NCBI GenBank assembly: GCA_963835685.1 | Contig: CAWIGI010000018.1 | Location: 1 to 64,000 of the forward strand | DNA: 64,000 nt | DNA from: DATAGF01 sp963835685 | GTDB lineage: Bacteria; Actinomycetota; Thermoleophilia; Miltoncostaeales; Miltoncostaeaceae | Reading direction: 5' to 3' | Part shown: positions 19,555 to 26,287 of the stretch, in pieces | Layout of the letters: each line of letters starts with the position of its first letter | Position numbering within the stretch: the stretch's first letter is position 1 | Position numbers and translations under genes: made by a program | Notes under the pieces: generated by a model | The model's input: the letters and a program-made list of their open reading frames with translations, nothing else | Told to the model about the DNA's origin: nothing | Database searches by the model: none

Positions 19555-20295
19555 GTGACGCCCGAGACGCAGGCCCCGGCCGCCGCCCGCGACGGCTTCG
19601 TCACATACGACGAGCTCAGGGGGCCGGACCTCGACCCTGCGCGCTGGAGCCCGGCGCGCCTACCGCTCCCGGCGGGCGGCGAGCACATCCCCCTGGACCC
19701 CAACGCGGAGCTGGCCGTCGGCGAGGGCGAGGTGCGAGTGACGATTCCGCGCTTCTCGCTGGCCCACAGCGCCAAGTACCTCATCTTCGCGACGCGCCAG
19801 TTCGAGCTGCCGCCCGATGGGCCCGCGACGTTCGCCGTCAACATGGCGGTCGAGAACATCGGCGGGGAACCGGCGGACTACCGTCGTGGAATGGCCGCCT
19901 TCGCCGTCTTCGACATCGCCGTGAGCAAGCGCGTGTTCTCCGCCGTCGGCACCTCCACCCGCGTGCTCGCGATGCACGAGCAGGTGGGCTTGGGCGGTGG
20001 CGGCGCAGGCGAGCCGTTCTTCCACGTCGTCGAGTCGCCGTACGAGGACTTCGACGACGACTTCACCCGGCTTCGCGCGTGCGAGATCACGCTCGACCGG
20101 AGCAGATCGACCGCGGCCTGGCGCGTCGACGGCCGCAGGGTGTTCGAGGCCCACACCTTCATCCCCGAACGCGCTCAGATCGGGTTCGGGATCTGGACGA
20201 TGCTGCCGGACCGGGACGGTCGCAGTCGCTCGCTCGACGGGCAGGGCCTGAGTGCGCGGTGGCGCCGGTTCCGTCTGCGTGGGGTCGACGCCTGA
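19555..20295 (+). CDS. Soluble beta-rich protein, DUF6081-like
   Basis: A 246-residue protein without signal peptide or membrane helix. The N-terminal YDELRGPDLDPARWSPARLPLP, the middle FATRQFELP and the end FGIWTMLPDRDGRSRSLDGQGLSARWRRFRL look like the DUF6081/glucanase-like sandwich proteins. I am not sure of the family and no catalytic residues are evident. The start is GTG with GGAG 10 nt upstream. It follows the ECF sigma gene in the same direction. Confidence 0.65.
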   Translation: MTPETQAPAAARDGFVTYDELRGPDLDPARWSPARLPLPAGGEHIPLDPNAELAVGEGEVRVTIPRFSLAHSAKYLIFATRQFELPPDGPATFAVNMAVENIGGEPADYRRGMAAFAVFDIAVSKRVFSAVGTSTRVLAMHEQVGLGGGGAGEPFFHVVESPYEDFDDDFTRLRACEITLDRSRSTAAWRVDGRRVFEAHTFIPERAQIGFGIWTMLPDRDGRSRSLDGQGLSARWRRFRLRGVDA

Positions 20296-20326
20296 GCCGC
20301 CCCGGGTGGCGCCGGAGACGACGCCG

Positions 20327-20332
20327 TAGCAT
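20327..20332 (+). promoter_or_regulatory. -10 element TAGCAT for the cupin gene (leaderless)
   Basis: TAGCAT is followed by 7 nt and the ATG at 20340; no SD is present. Confidence 0.5.
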
Positions 20333-20339
20333 CCCGCCC

Positions 20340-20822
20340 ATGGATGTCTTCAATCTCTTCGCCGAGCAGGACTGGGACGGCGAGAACGATCGAACGGGAT
20401 ACCGGCACAAAGCGACGGCCATCGGGAGGCGGCTGGGCGCCACGCTGCTCGGCGCCAGCCTCTACGAGCTGCCGCCGGGCGAGAAGACCTGGCCGTACCA
20501 CTACGAGATCGGCTGCGAGGAGTGGCTGATCGCCGTCTCGGGCCGCCCCACGCTGCGCGGGCCGGACGGCGAGCGCGAGCTCGCGCCGGGTGACGTCGCC
20601 GTCTTCCCGGAGGGGCCGGCCGGCGGCCACCAGGTCATCAATCGGTCAGCGGAGCCGGCCCGCGTCCTCATCCTCTCCTCCAAGGCCCCGCTCGCCGTCG
20701 TCCACTATCCCGACAGCGCCAAGGTCGGGCTCTGGTCGCATGCGGAGGGCCATCAGACCCTGCTCAGGAGCGAGCCGAAACTCGAGTACTGGGACGGCGA
20801 GACCTCGGCTGGCGCCAGTTGA
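20340..20822 (+). CDS. Cupin-domain protein
   Basis: A 160-residue single-domain cupin. Motif 1 is degenerate: WPYHYEIGCEEWLIAVSGRPTLR keeps H and E positions. Motif 2 reads PGDVAVFPEGPAGGHQVIN with the terminal His. This suggests one metal site, with possible isomerase or sensor function; the substrate is unknown. It converges on the YbjN gene 13 nt away. Confidence 0.85.
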   Translation: MDVFNLFAEQDWDGENDRTGYRHKATAIGRRLGATLLGASLYELPPGEKTWPYHYEIGCEEWLIAVSGRPTLRGPDGERELAPGDVAVFPEGPAGGHQVINRSAEPARVLILSSKAPLAVVHYPDSAKVGLWSHAEGHQTLLRSEPKLEYWDGETSAGAS

Positions 20823-20835
20823 CGATCCCCAGCTC

Positions 20836-21270
20836 TTAGGCCCCCGGCGGGGGGCGGAACTCGGTGCCCTCGGGCACGTCGAAGCCGGTCCTGACGAGGC
20901 TCTCGTAGGTCTCGTTGACCACGGAGCAGAGCGACCCGAGCAGCCCGTCCAGGGCGTCGGCGTCGAGGGCCGCCAGCGACGCGTCGCACACGAGGAAGAC
21001 ATCGCCGTCGCCGTCGATCGCGAAGCGCCAGTGCGGGGTCGTCAGGTTCTTGTGCAGCAGGCGGCGGTAGACGTCCTCGTGGGCGCGGTCGGGGCCGCGC
21101 AGGACGAAGGCGCGGATGATCAGCGTCCGCTCCCGGACGCTCAGCGCCGCGCCGATCGCGCCGCGCTTGGTCGAGGGCAGCCGCAGGCCCCACTCCCGCT
21201 CGCCCTGCCGCTCGGCCTCCGCGCCGATCTCCTCCAGGTAGCGCGCGATGCGCGAGGGGTCGGCGTCCAT
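20836..21270 (-). CDS. YbjN-domain protein
   Basis: A 144-residue protein of the YbjN / type III secretion chaperone-like fold. WGLRLPSTKRGAIGAALSVRERTLIIRAFV, HRLL-type YRRLLHKNLTTPHWRFAIDGDGDVFLVCDAS and a terminal helix match actinobacterial YbjN proteins. The function is unknown in Actinobacteria. The ATG has a -10 element 6 nt upstream. It is divergent from dtd. Confidence 0.85.
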   Translation of the reverse strand: MDADPSRIARYLEEIGAEAERQGEREWGLRLPSTKRGAIGAALSVRERTLIIRAFVLRGPDRAHEDVYRRLLHKNLTTPHWRFAIDGDGDVFLVCDASLAALDADALDGLLGSLCSVVNETYESLVRTGFDVPEGTEFRPPPGA

Positions 21271-21276
21271 CGCGCG

Positions 21277-21282
21277 ATGCTA
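21277..21282 (-). promoter_or_regulatory. -10 element TAGCAT for the YbjN gene (leaderless)
   Basis: On the reverse strand TAGCAT is followed by 6 nt and the ATG at 21270. Confidence 0.55.
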
Positions 21283-21297
21283 CCCACCGGCGCCGAC

Positions 21298-21303
21298 TAC
21301 GAT
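21298..21303 (+). promoter_or_regulatory. -10 element TACGAT for dtd (leaderless)
   Basis: TACGAT is followed by 8 nt and the GTG at 21312. Only 15 bp separate it from the oppositely oriented YbjN -10. Confidence 0.5.
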
Positions 21304-21311
21304 CGCGCCCC

Positions 21312-21785
21312 GTGCGGGTGGTGCTGCAGAGGGTCCGGTGGGCCCGGGTGACGGTGGGCGAGGACGTGGTCGGCGCGATCGGGCCGGGCCTCCTGGCCCT
21401 GGTGGGTGTGGCGGCGGGCGACGAGGCCGCCGAGGCCCGCCTGCTCGCGCGCAAGACCGTCCGGCTGCGGATCCTGGCCGGCGACGATCGCCCCTTCGAC
21501 CGTGCGCTGCTCGACGTCCCCGGCGCCGCCCTGCTGTGCGTGAGCCAGTTCACGCTGCTCGCCGACGTCCGCCGGGGGAACCGCCCCTCGTGGTCGGGCG
21601 CCGCCCCTCCCGAGGTCGCCGAGCCCCTGGTCGAGGCCTACGCCACCGCGGTCGCCGAGGAGGGCGTCCCGGTCGCGCGCGGGCGCTTCGGCGCCACGAT
21701 GGCGGTCAGCCTGGAGAACGACGGGCCGGTCACGGTCGTGCTCGACGGCGCCGACCTGCGGTCGCCCCGCCCCTCAGCCGGCTGA
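21312..21785 (+). CDS. dtd: D-aminoacyl-tRNA deacylase
   Basis: Removes D-amino acids and misloaded glycine from tRNA. The N-terminal MRVVLQRVRWARVTV, the SQFTL motif (CVSQFTLLADVRRGNRPSW) and the active-site GPVT loop (ENDGPVTVVLD) are all present. The 157-residue length is slightly longer than usual through a short C-terminal tail that overlaps the convergent VOC gene by 12 nt. Confidence 0.95.
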   Translation: MRVVLQRVRWARVTVGEDVVGAIGPGLLALVGVAAGDEAAEARLLARKTVRLRILAGDDRPFDRALLDVPGAALLCVSQFTLLADVRRGNRPSWSGAAPPEVAEPLVEAYATAVAEEGVPVARGRFGATMAVSLENDGPVTVVLDGADLRSPRPSAG

Positions 21786-22112
21786 GGAGGCCCCCAGGCC
21801 GAAGGGGCTGCCCTCGGTGTCGCGGCAGATGGCCCAGCGCTCGCCCGGATGGATCACCTCGCCACCGAGCGCGACGACCCGCTCCAGGGCGCCCGGCAGG
21901 TCGTCGACCGCGAAGTAGGGGAGGGAGACGCGATCGCCCGGCCCAGGCCCCCGCTCGTGCAGCCCGACGGCCACCTCGCCGCCGCTGGTCTGCCAGCCCT
22001 CGCCCTCGCCGACCGCGCGCGGCTCGAGCCCGCGGTCGAGGAAGCCCTCCCAGAACCGGCGCGCCCGCTCGGCGTCGTCCGCGGGGAACTCGATCAGCGA
22101 GGGGGACGCCAC
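21774..22112 (-). CDS. VOC-fold (glyoxalase-like) protein
   Basis: A 112-residue vicinal-oxygen-chelate protein: SLIEFPADDAERARRFWEGFLDRGLEP, LPYFAVDDLPGALERVVALGGEVIHPG and RDTEGSPFGL form the two beta-alpha-beta units. Metal ligands are incomplete, so it may bind a ligand rather than catalyse. GTG 22112 is preferred over longer starts because a -10 element ends 6 nt before it. Confidence 0.82.
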   Translation of the reverse strand: MASPSLIEFPADDAERARRFWEGFLDRGLEPRAVGEGEGWQTSGGEVAVGLHERGPGPGDRVSLPYFAVDDLPGALERVVALGGEVIHPGERWAICRDTEGSPFGLGASSAG

Positions 22113-22118
22113 CCGGCC

Positions 22119-22124
22119 AGGGTA
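22119..22124 (-). promoter_or_regulatory. -10 element TACCCT for the VOC gene (leaderless)
   Basis: On the reverse strand TACCCT is followed by 6 nt and the GTG at 22112. This decides the start codon. Confidence 0.55.
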
Positions 22125-22233
22125 GCGGCATGCGCCGGGGCGCGGGCGTCCTCCCGACATGCGAGAGCGCCTTGCGCATACCCGGGCTCCTCAGGGACCC
22201 TAAGCCGAGGCGGCCCGTCCAAGGAGGCGTGGC

Positions 22234-22917
22234 ATGGTCAGACTTCTGGGAATCCGGCCGAGGGAGGGGCGGCGGGAGCGGTTCATCGCGTCGTACGACT
22301 TCCCCGAGGGTCTGCAGGCGAAGCTCGCCTCGGCACGGCCGGAGCTCGCCGGCCTCGGAGTGCAGAGCGCCCTCGATGGCCTTCGCGACTGGTTCCGGAT
22401 CTGCCGCGAGGCGCGGCCGGCGACCTTCGTCGCGATGCCGTCCCGCGCAGTCGACGCCGCCTGGCACGAGTTCATCCTGTTCACGCTCGACTACACCGCC
22501 TTCTCCAGTCAGGCGTTCGGGCACTACCTCCACCACAGCCCCACGGAAGCAACCGGCGTCGCCGACCGGATGGAGCGCGGCCTCAGGACGACCTGGGCCG
22601 TGGCCTGCGCCCTCGAGGGGATCGATCGACGGCGGCCCGACCGGCTCCCCCGGATCTTCGCGCTCGACGACAGGCTCGGCCTGGAGGACGGCATGCGCTG
22701 GCGTCCGCCGGAGCTCGGGCCCGATGCAGGCCCGGTCGCGCTGCGGCGGGCGGACGCCGCCGGCGGCGCCGCGTGGGTGACGGCCGGCGCGGCGTGGGGC
22801 GGCTCAAGCTGCGGGGGCGGGGCGAGCCTTGGATCTGGCGACGGCGGCGGCGGTGGGGGCGGCTTCGGCGGAGGAGGCGACTGGGGCGGAGGTGGCTGCG
22901 GCGGCGGCGGCGGGTAG
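22234..22917 (+). CDS. Glycine-rich-domain protein with WH-E-F motif and Gly/Cys tail
   Basis: 227 residues. The first 150 resemble bacterial glycine-rich-domain (GRDP-like) proteins: a helical unit with VDAAWHEFILFTLDYTAF and FGHYLHH. The last 45 residues are almost only Gly, Ser, Asp, Trp and two Cys. A strong SD (AAGGAGG, 6-nt gap) fixes the ATG. There is no signal peptide. The function is unknown; such tails suggest surface adhesion or self-association. It may be a lone gene. Confidence 0.75.
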   Translation: MVRLLGIRPREGRRERFIASYDFPEGLQAKLASARPELAGLGVQSALDGLRDWFRICREARPATFVAMPSRAVDAAWHEFILFTLDYTAFSSQAFGHYLHHSPTEATGVADRMERGLRTTWAVACALEGIDRRRPDRLPRIFALDDRLGLEDGMRWRPPELGPDAGPVALRRADAAGGAAWVTAGAAWGGSSCGGGASLGSGDGGGGGGGFGGGGDWGGGGCGGGGG

Positions 22918-22922
22918 GTGAT

Positions 22923-22956
22923 CGGCGGCGGACGGGCGTACGACATCCCGCCGCCG
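22923..22956. terminator. Inverted repeat between convergent genes
   Basis: CGGCGGCGG and CCGCCGCCG form a 9-bp stem with a 16-nt loop in the 49-bp gap between two convergent genes. There is no T-tract. A bidirectional termination role is inferred from position. Confidence 0.35.
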
Positions 22957-22966
22957 GGGGATCCGG

Positions 22967-23281
22967 CTAGCAGTCGGCGAGGGCGCGCAGCGCGCCGCAG
23001 AGTTCCGGTCGACGGCTCGGATCGAGGGCGCCGACCCGCTCGGTGAGATAGGAGCGTCGGATCGGCTGGAGGTTGTCGAACGCCGCTGCGCACGGGACCG
23101 ACAGACCCTCCGCCGCCCCGAGCGACAGGTGCGTGGGGATCGGGCGAGCCGACCGCGTCACCGGTGCGACCACGATCCAGGAGAGGACGGACACGGCCTC
23201 GGAGCGGGTGACGACGAGCACCGGGCGCCGCTTGTCCTCGGCTTCGGCCCACCACAGCTCGCCCTGCCGTGGCGCGGTCAC
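22967..23281 (-). CDS. mazF: MazF/PemK-type endoribonuclease toxin
   Basis: A 104-residue toxin with the PemK/MazF pattern: PRQGELWWAEAEDKRRPVLVVTRSEAV (strand pair with conserved R-P-V-L-V-V), IVVAPVTRSARPIPTHLSLG and a CAAAFDNLQPIRRSYL segment. MazF enzymes cut mRNA at short sequence motifs. The GTG overlaps the antitoxin stop (GTGA), so the two are translationally coupled. Confidence 0.9.
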   Translation of the reverse strand: MTAPRQGELWWAEAEDKRRPVLVVTRSEAVSVLSWIVVAPVTRSARPIPTHLSLGAAEGLSVPCAAAFDNLQPIRRSYLTERVGALDPSRRPELCGALRALADC

Positions 23282-23526
23282 CAGGGCTCCTCGGCGATCA
23301 TGGCCACGGTCGCCGAGTCGGCCCAGCCGACCTCGGATTCGGTCTGGGGGCGGGCGGCGTACTCTGCCGCGATCGCGTCGCCAATCCGGCGGCGGCGCAG
23401 GCGGTCGATGAGCTGGACAAGAGCGATCCGGACGGCGTCCGATCGGCTCGCGACGGAGCCCTCGGACACGAGCCTGTCGATCTCGGCGAGGAGTTCGTCG
23501 TCCACGCGGGTCACCAGCTGCGCCAT
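23278..23526 (-). CDS. Ribbon-helix-helix antitoxin
   Basis: An 82-residue protein. The N-terminal beta strand and two helices (AQLVTRVDDELLAEIDRLVSEGSVASRSDAVRIALVQLID) are a ribbon-helix-helix DNA-binding domain. The C-terminal part (ESEVGWADSATVAMIAEEPW) is the likely toxin-binding tail. It should repress its own operon and neutralise MazF. The leaderless start is supported by a -10 element 6 nt upstream. Confidence 0.9.
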   Translation of the reverse strand: MAQLVTRVDDELLAEIDRLVSEGSVASRSDAVRIALVQLIDRLRRRRIGDAIAAEYAARPQTESEVGWADSATVAMIAEEPW

Positions 23527-23532
23527 GCGGGC

Positions 23533-23538
23533 AGCATA
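23533..23538 (-). promoter_or_regulatory. -10 element TATGCT for the toxin-antitoxin operon
   Basis: On the reverse strand TATGCT is followed by 6 nt and the antitoxin ATG at 23526. The LexA-type box is 34 bp upstream. Confidence 0.55.
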
Positions 23539-23571
23539 GCGCGGCGCATACCACTACTAGCTCCGAGAGTA

Positions 23572-23585
23572 CGAACATACGTTCC
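23572..23585. promoter_or_regulatory. LexA/DinR-type SOS box
   Basis: CGAACATACGTTCC fits the Gram-positive/actinobacterial SOS box CGAAC-N4-GTTCG with one mismatch at the last base. It overlaps the position expected for the -35 of the plus-strand promoter at 23596, so bound LexA would block that promoter. It also lies in the divergent region of the toxin-antitoxin operon. Confidence 0.6.
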
Positions 23586-23595
23586 TCATCGCTGC

Positions 23596-23601
23596 TAGAA
23601 T
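23596..23601 (+). promoter_or_regulatory. -10 element TAGAAT downstream of the SOS box
   Basis: TAGAAT would start transcription near 23608. The mRNA then carries an SD (AAGGAG at 23622) before the ATG at 23639. Confidence 0.55.
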
Positions 23602-23638
23602 GCTGGTGCTCGTGTGGTTTCAAGGAGACGGTGGGGGG

Positions 23639-23965
23639 ATGCAGGCGATGAGACGCGGATTCGAGCGGGCGCGGCCGGACGCCAGGTGGACCGCCGCCGA
23701 TCTGGCGGAGGTGGTCGAGGCGGTTCTGCGCATGTCTCCGGACGTGCTGTGGAGCGCCGACGATCTGTGCGGGAGACTGGCCTTCGGGCACGAGGGGGGC
23801 GGCCCGGCGGCGTCGTCGGTGCGCGAGGCGCTGCGGGCGCTCGAGGGGGCCGGCAGGATCGAGCGGGTGCAGGTCTGGGGCCGGGTCGGCTGGGGCGGCA
23901 CCCGGCATGCCTACCGCCCCGCGAGCGGGGAGGCCGAGCAGCAGCGGCTGCGGTTCGTGGCCTGA
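23639..23965 (+). CDS. Small winged-helix-like protein, candidate SOS gene
   Basis: A 108-residue protein I cannot assign. A helix-rich N-terminal half (WTAADLAEVVEAVLRMSPDVLWSADDLCGRLAF) and SSVREALRALEGAGRIERVQVWGRVGWGGTRHAYRP look like a winged helix whose wing is rich in Gly and Trp. It is preceded by a LexA-type box and a -10. The ATG is chosen because of the SD AAGGAG, although the 11-nt gap is long. It could be a damage-inducible regulator. Confidence 0.65.
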   Translation: MQAMRRGFERARPDARWTAADLAEVVEAVLRMSPDVLWSADDLCGRLAFGHEGGGPAASSVREALRALEGAGRIERVQVWGRVGWGGTRHAYRPASGEAEQQRLRFVA

Positions 23966-23995
23966 ACCGGCACCGGACGGACGGCGCGTCCGGTG

Positions 23996-24001
23996 CTATC
24001 G
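23996..24001 (+). promoter_or_regulatory. -10 element TATCGT of the rimP-nusA-infB operon
   Basis: TATCGT would start transcription near 24008, giving a leader of about 95 nt that contains one or two hairpins before rimP. Confidence 0.45.
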
Positions 24002-24039
24002 TGGACGTCCCGCGAGGGGACGAAGAACGGCGGCGACGG

Positions 24040-24065
24040 GAGGTGGGTGACGAACCCACCTTTTT
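24040..24065 (+). terminator. Intrinsic terminator in the rimP leader
   Basis: AGGTGGGT and ACCCACCT form a perfect 8-bp stem with pentaloop GACGA, followed directly by six T. A smaller hairpin GTCCC-GCGAG-GGGAC lies at 24006-24020. The terminator may simply end the upstream small gene. If the promoter at 23996 is real, it is an attenuator in the leader of the NusA operon. Confidence 0.75.
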
Positions 24066-24101
24066 CGTGTGCGGGGGGCGTCGGCGGAGGAGGTCATCCC
24101 G

Positions 24102-24551
24102 ATGAGTGCCCAAGGTGACATCGAGCGACGGGTGGTCGACGCCCTGGCGGAGGCCATGCCGGAGGTCGACCTGCTCGAGCTGAGCGTGCTGCCCGCCCAG
24201 GGCGGCACCCTGAGGCTCGTGGTCGACCACCCGGACGGGGTGGACCACGGCGTCTGCGCGGACGTCACGCGGGTCCTCGACCGGGCCGGCATCCTCGACG
24301 ACTACGGCGCGGAGGTCTGGTCGCCGGGGCCCGAGCCGCCGCTCCGCACGCCGGAGCACTTCCGCCGCGCCGTGGGCCGGCGCGTGAAGGTGCGAGCCGA
24401 GGCCGCCGACGGCCGGCGGTCGTTTACGGGTACCCTGGTGGGGGCCGACGACCGCGCCCTGCGGCTCTCGCTGGGGGACGCGGAGGTGGAGATCCCGCTC
24501 TCCGAGGTGCGCCGGGCGCGCGCGCTCGAGGTCACGGAGGCGGCGGGATGA
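24102..24551 (+). CDS. rimP: Ribosome maturation factor RimP
   Basis: A 149-residue protein needed for 30S subunit maturation. The N-terminal domain carries LDLLELSV-type LLELSVLPAQGGTLRLVVDHPDGVDHGVCADVTRVLDR and the family SPGPEPPL-R motif (WSPGPEPPLRTPEHF). The C-terminal SH3-like domain starts near residue 85. The ATG follows a strong GGAGGAGG SD. First gene of the rimP-nusA-infB operon. Confidence 0.93.
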   Translation: MSAQGDIERRVVDALAEAMPEVDLLELSVLPAQGGTLRLVVDHPDGVDHGVCADVTRVLDRAGILDDYGAEVWSPGPEPPLRTPEHFRRAVGRRVKVRAEAADGRRSFTGTLVGADDRALRLSLGDAEVEIPLSEVRRARALEVTEAAG

Positions 24552-24621
24552 CGACCGGTCGCGCGGGCGCGGCGCGGCCCCGGGGGGCGCACGCCGTCGA
24601 GCACGGGAGGGGGACGAACAG

Positions 24622-25986
24622 GTGAACCGAGAGATCATCGAGGCCATCAAGCAGATCGAGCGCGAGAAGGGCATCGACTCCGAGACCCTCCTCGTCGCCC
24701 TCGAGGACGCCCTCCTGGCGGCGTACAAGAAGACGCCCGACGCCGCCGAGTTCGCGCGCGTGGACATCGACCGCGAGACCGGCGAGATGCGGGTCTTCCA
24801 GCTCATCCTGCCCGAGGGCGAGGAGCTCCGGACGCTGCCGCGCGAGGAGCCGGAGATCCCCGAGGGGGTGGATCCCGAGGAGTACGAGCCGCCTCCTCCC
24901 GACATCGACTGGGCCGCCTACGAGGACAGCGAGATCCAGGCGATCGACGTCACCCCCGACAACTTCGGCCGCATCGCCGCCCAGACCGCCAAGCAGGTGA
25001 TCCTGCAGCGGATCCGCGAGGCCGAGCGCGAGATGATGTACGAGGAGTACGTCGACCGCGTCGGCGACGTGGTGACCGGGATCATCCAGCAGTCCGACTC
25101 CCGCTACACGCTGGTTGACCTCGGCCGCGTCGAGGCCCTGCTGCCCGAGGGCGAGCAGGTCCACAACGAGCGCTACGACCACGGCGCGCGCGTCAAGACC
25201 GTCATCACCGAGGTGCGCAGCTCCACCAAGGGGCCGCAGGTGATCGTCAGCCGGCGCTCCGACCAGCTCGTGCGCGAGCTCTTCAAGCTCGAGGTGCCGG
25301 AGATGGCAGACGGCCTCGTCGAGATCCGGGGCGTCGCACGGGAGCCCGGCTGGCGCTCGAAGATCGCCGTCGTCTCGCACGTCCAGGGCGTTGACCCGGT
25401 GGGCGCCTGCGTGGGCCCGCGCGGGTCGCGGGTGCGCATGGTCGTGAGCGAGCTCCGGGGCGAGAAGATCGACATCATCCCGTTCAACGAGGAGCCCGCC
25501 CGCTACGTGGCGAAGGCGCTGTCGCCGGCGCGGGTCAGGGAGGTCCTCGTCGAGGACGAGGCCCGGCAGGCGACGGTGATCGTCCCGGACGACCAGCTCT
25601 CGCTGGCCATCGGGCGCGAGGGGATGAACGCCCGCCTCGCCGCCCGCCTGACCGGCTGGAGGATCGACATCAAGAGCGAGTTGACCTTCGCCCGCGAGGA
25701 GGAGAGCGACGAGTTCGGGGACGAGATGGACGCGGGCGTGTCGCGCTGCGCGGCGATGCTGCGCACGGGCAAGCGGTGCCCGAACGCCGCGGTCCCGCCG
25801 ACGCGCTACTGTGCCCTGCCCGCCCACTCGCGGCTCGCCGGCCTGGAGACGAGCCTCGGCCGAGCGCTGACCGCCGAGGAGATCGAGGAGGCGGGGACGG
25901 ACGAGGGGTTCGACCGGATCGCCGAGCTGGCGCCCGCTGCGGTGGCGGCGACGGGGGAGGCCCCGGAGGAGGAGGCTGCCGGATAG
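24622..25986 (+). CDS. nusA: Transcription termination/antitermination factor NusA with Cys-rich tail
   Basis: 454 residues: N-terminal polymerase-binding domain (1-135), S1 domain (about 140-205, RYTLVDLGRVEALLP), and two KH domains (about 210-350, with GPRGSRVRMVVSEL and AIGREGMNARLAARL). It adds a roughly 90-residue tail. That tail contains C-x8-C-x8-C-x4-H (CAAMLRTGKRCPNAAVPPTRYCALPAH), a plausible small zinc site absent from E. coli NusA. Start GTG. Confidence 0.95.
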   Translation: MNREIIEAIKQIEREKGIDSETLLVALEDALLAAYKKTPDAAEFARVDIDRETGEMRVFQLILPEGEELRTLPREEPEIPEGVDPEEYEPPPPDIDWAAYEDSEIQAIDVTPDNFGRIAAQTAKQVILQRIREAEREMMYEEYVDRVGDVVTGIIQQSDSRYTLVDLGRVEALLPEGEQVHNERYDHGARVKTVITEVRSSTKGPQVIVSRRSDQLVRELFKLEVPEMADGLVEIRGVAREPGWRSKIAVVSHVQGVDPVGACVGPRGSRVRMVVSELRGEKIDIIPFNEEPARYVAKALSPARVREVLVEDEARQATVIVPDDQLSLAIGREGMNARLAARLTGWRIDIKSELTFAREEESDEFGDEMDAGVSRCAAMLRTGKRCPNAAVPPTRYCALPAHSRLAGLETSLGRALTAEEIEEAGTDEGFDRIAELAPAAVAATGEAPEEEAAG

Positions 25987-25990
25987 GAGG
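25985..25990 (+). promoter_or_regulatory. SD AGGAGG fixing the ylxR start at ACG
   Basis: A perfect SD overlapping the nusA stop is followed by 6 nt and ACG at 25997. No ATG, GTG or TTG exists at this position, so the SD points to ACG as initiator. Confidence 0.6.
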
Positions 25991-25996
25991 ACGCCG

Positions 25997-26287
25997 ACGA
26001 CACGCGCCCGACACACGCCGGAGCGGCGCTGCCTCGGCTGCGGCGCCCGGCGCGAGAAGCCCGCGCTGGCCCGCTTCGTGGCGGCGCCCCGCGACGGGGG
26101 CCACGTCCTGGCTCGCGACGACGCCGCCCGCCTGGGGGGCCGGGGGCTCTACGTGTGCCGGACGCGCGCGTGCTTCGAGCGGGCCGTCGCCCGTCGCGGG
26201 TTCCAGCGGGGCTCGCGCGTGGCGGGGGAGCTGATGATCGACCCGGCCCTCGGGCGCGCGGTCGAGGAGGATCGATGGGGGACGTGA
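25997..26287 (+). CDS. ylxR: YlxR (DUF448) RNA-binding protein, start codon apparently ACG
   Basis: A 96-residue YlxR protein. The RRCLGCGARREKPALARFV opening, GGRGLYVCRTRACFERAV and a final helix match the family, which sits between nusA and infB in many bacteria and binds RNA or RNase P RNA. The first GTG (26078) lies after the conserved CLGC motif and cannot be the start. ACG 25997, at ideal distance from AGGAGG, gives TRARHTPERRCLGC. It ends inside the infB start region. Confidence 0.88.
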   Translation, partial: TTRARHTPERRCLGCGARREKPALARFVAAPRDGGHVLARDDAARLGGRGLYVCRTRACFERAVARRGFQRGSRVAGELMIDPALGRAVEEDRWGT

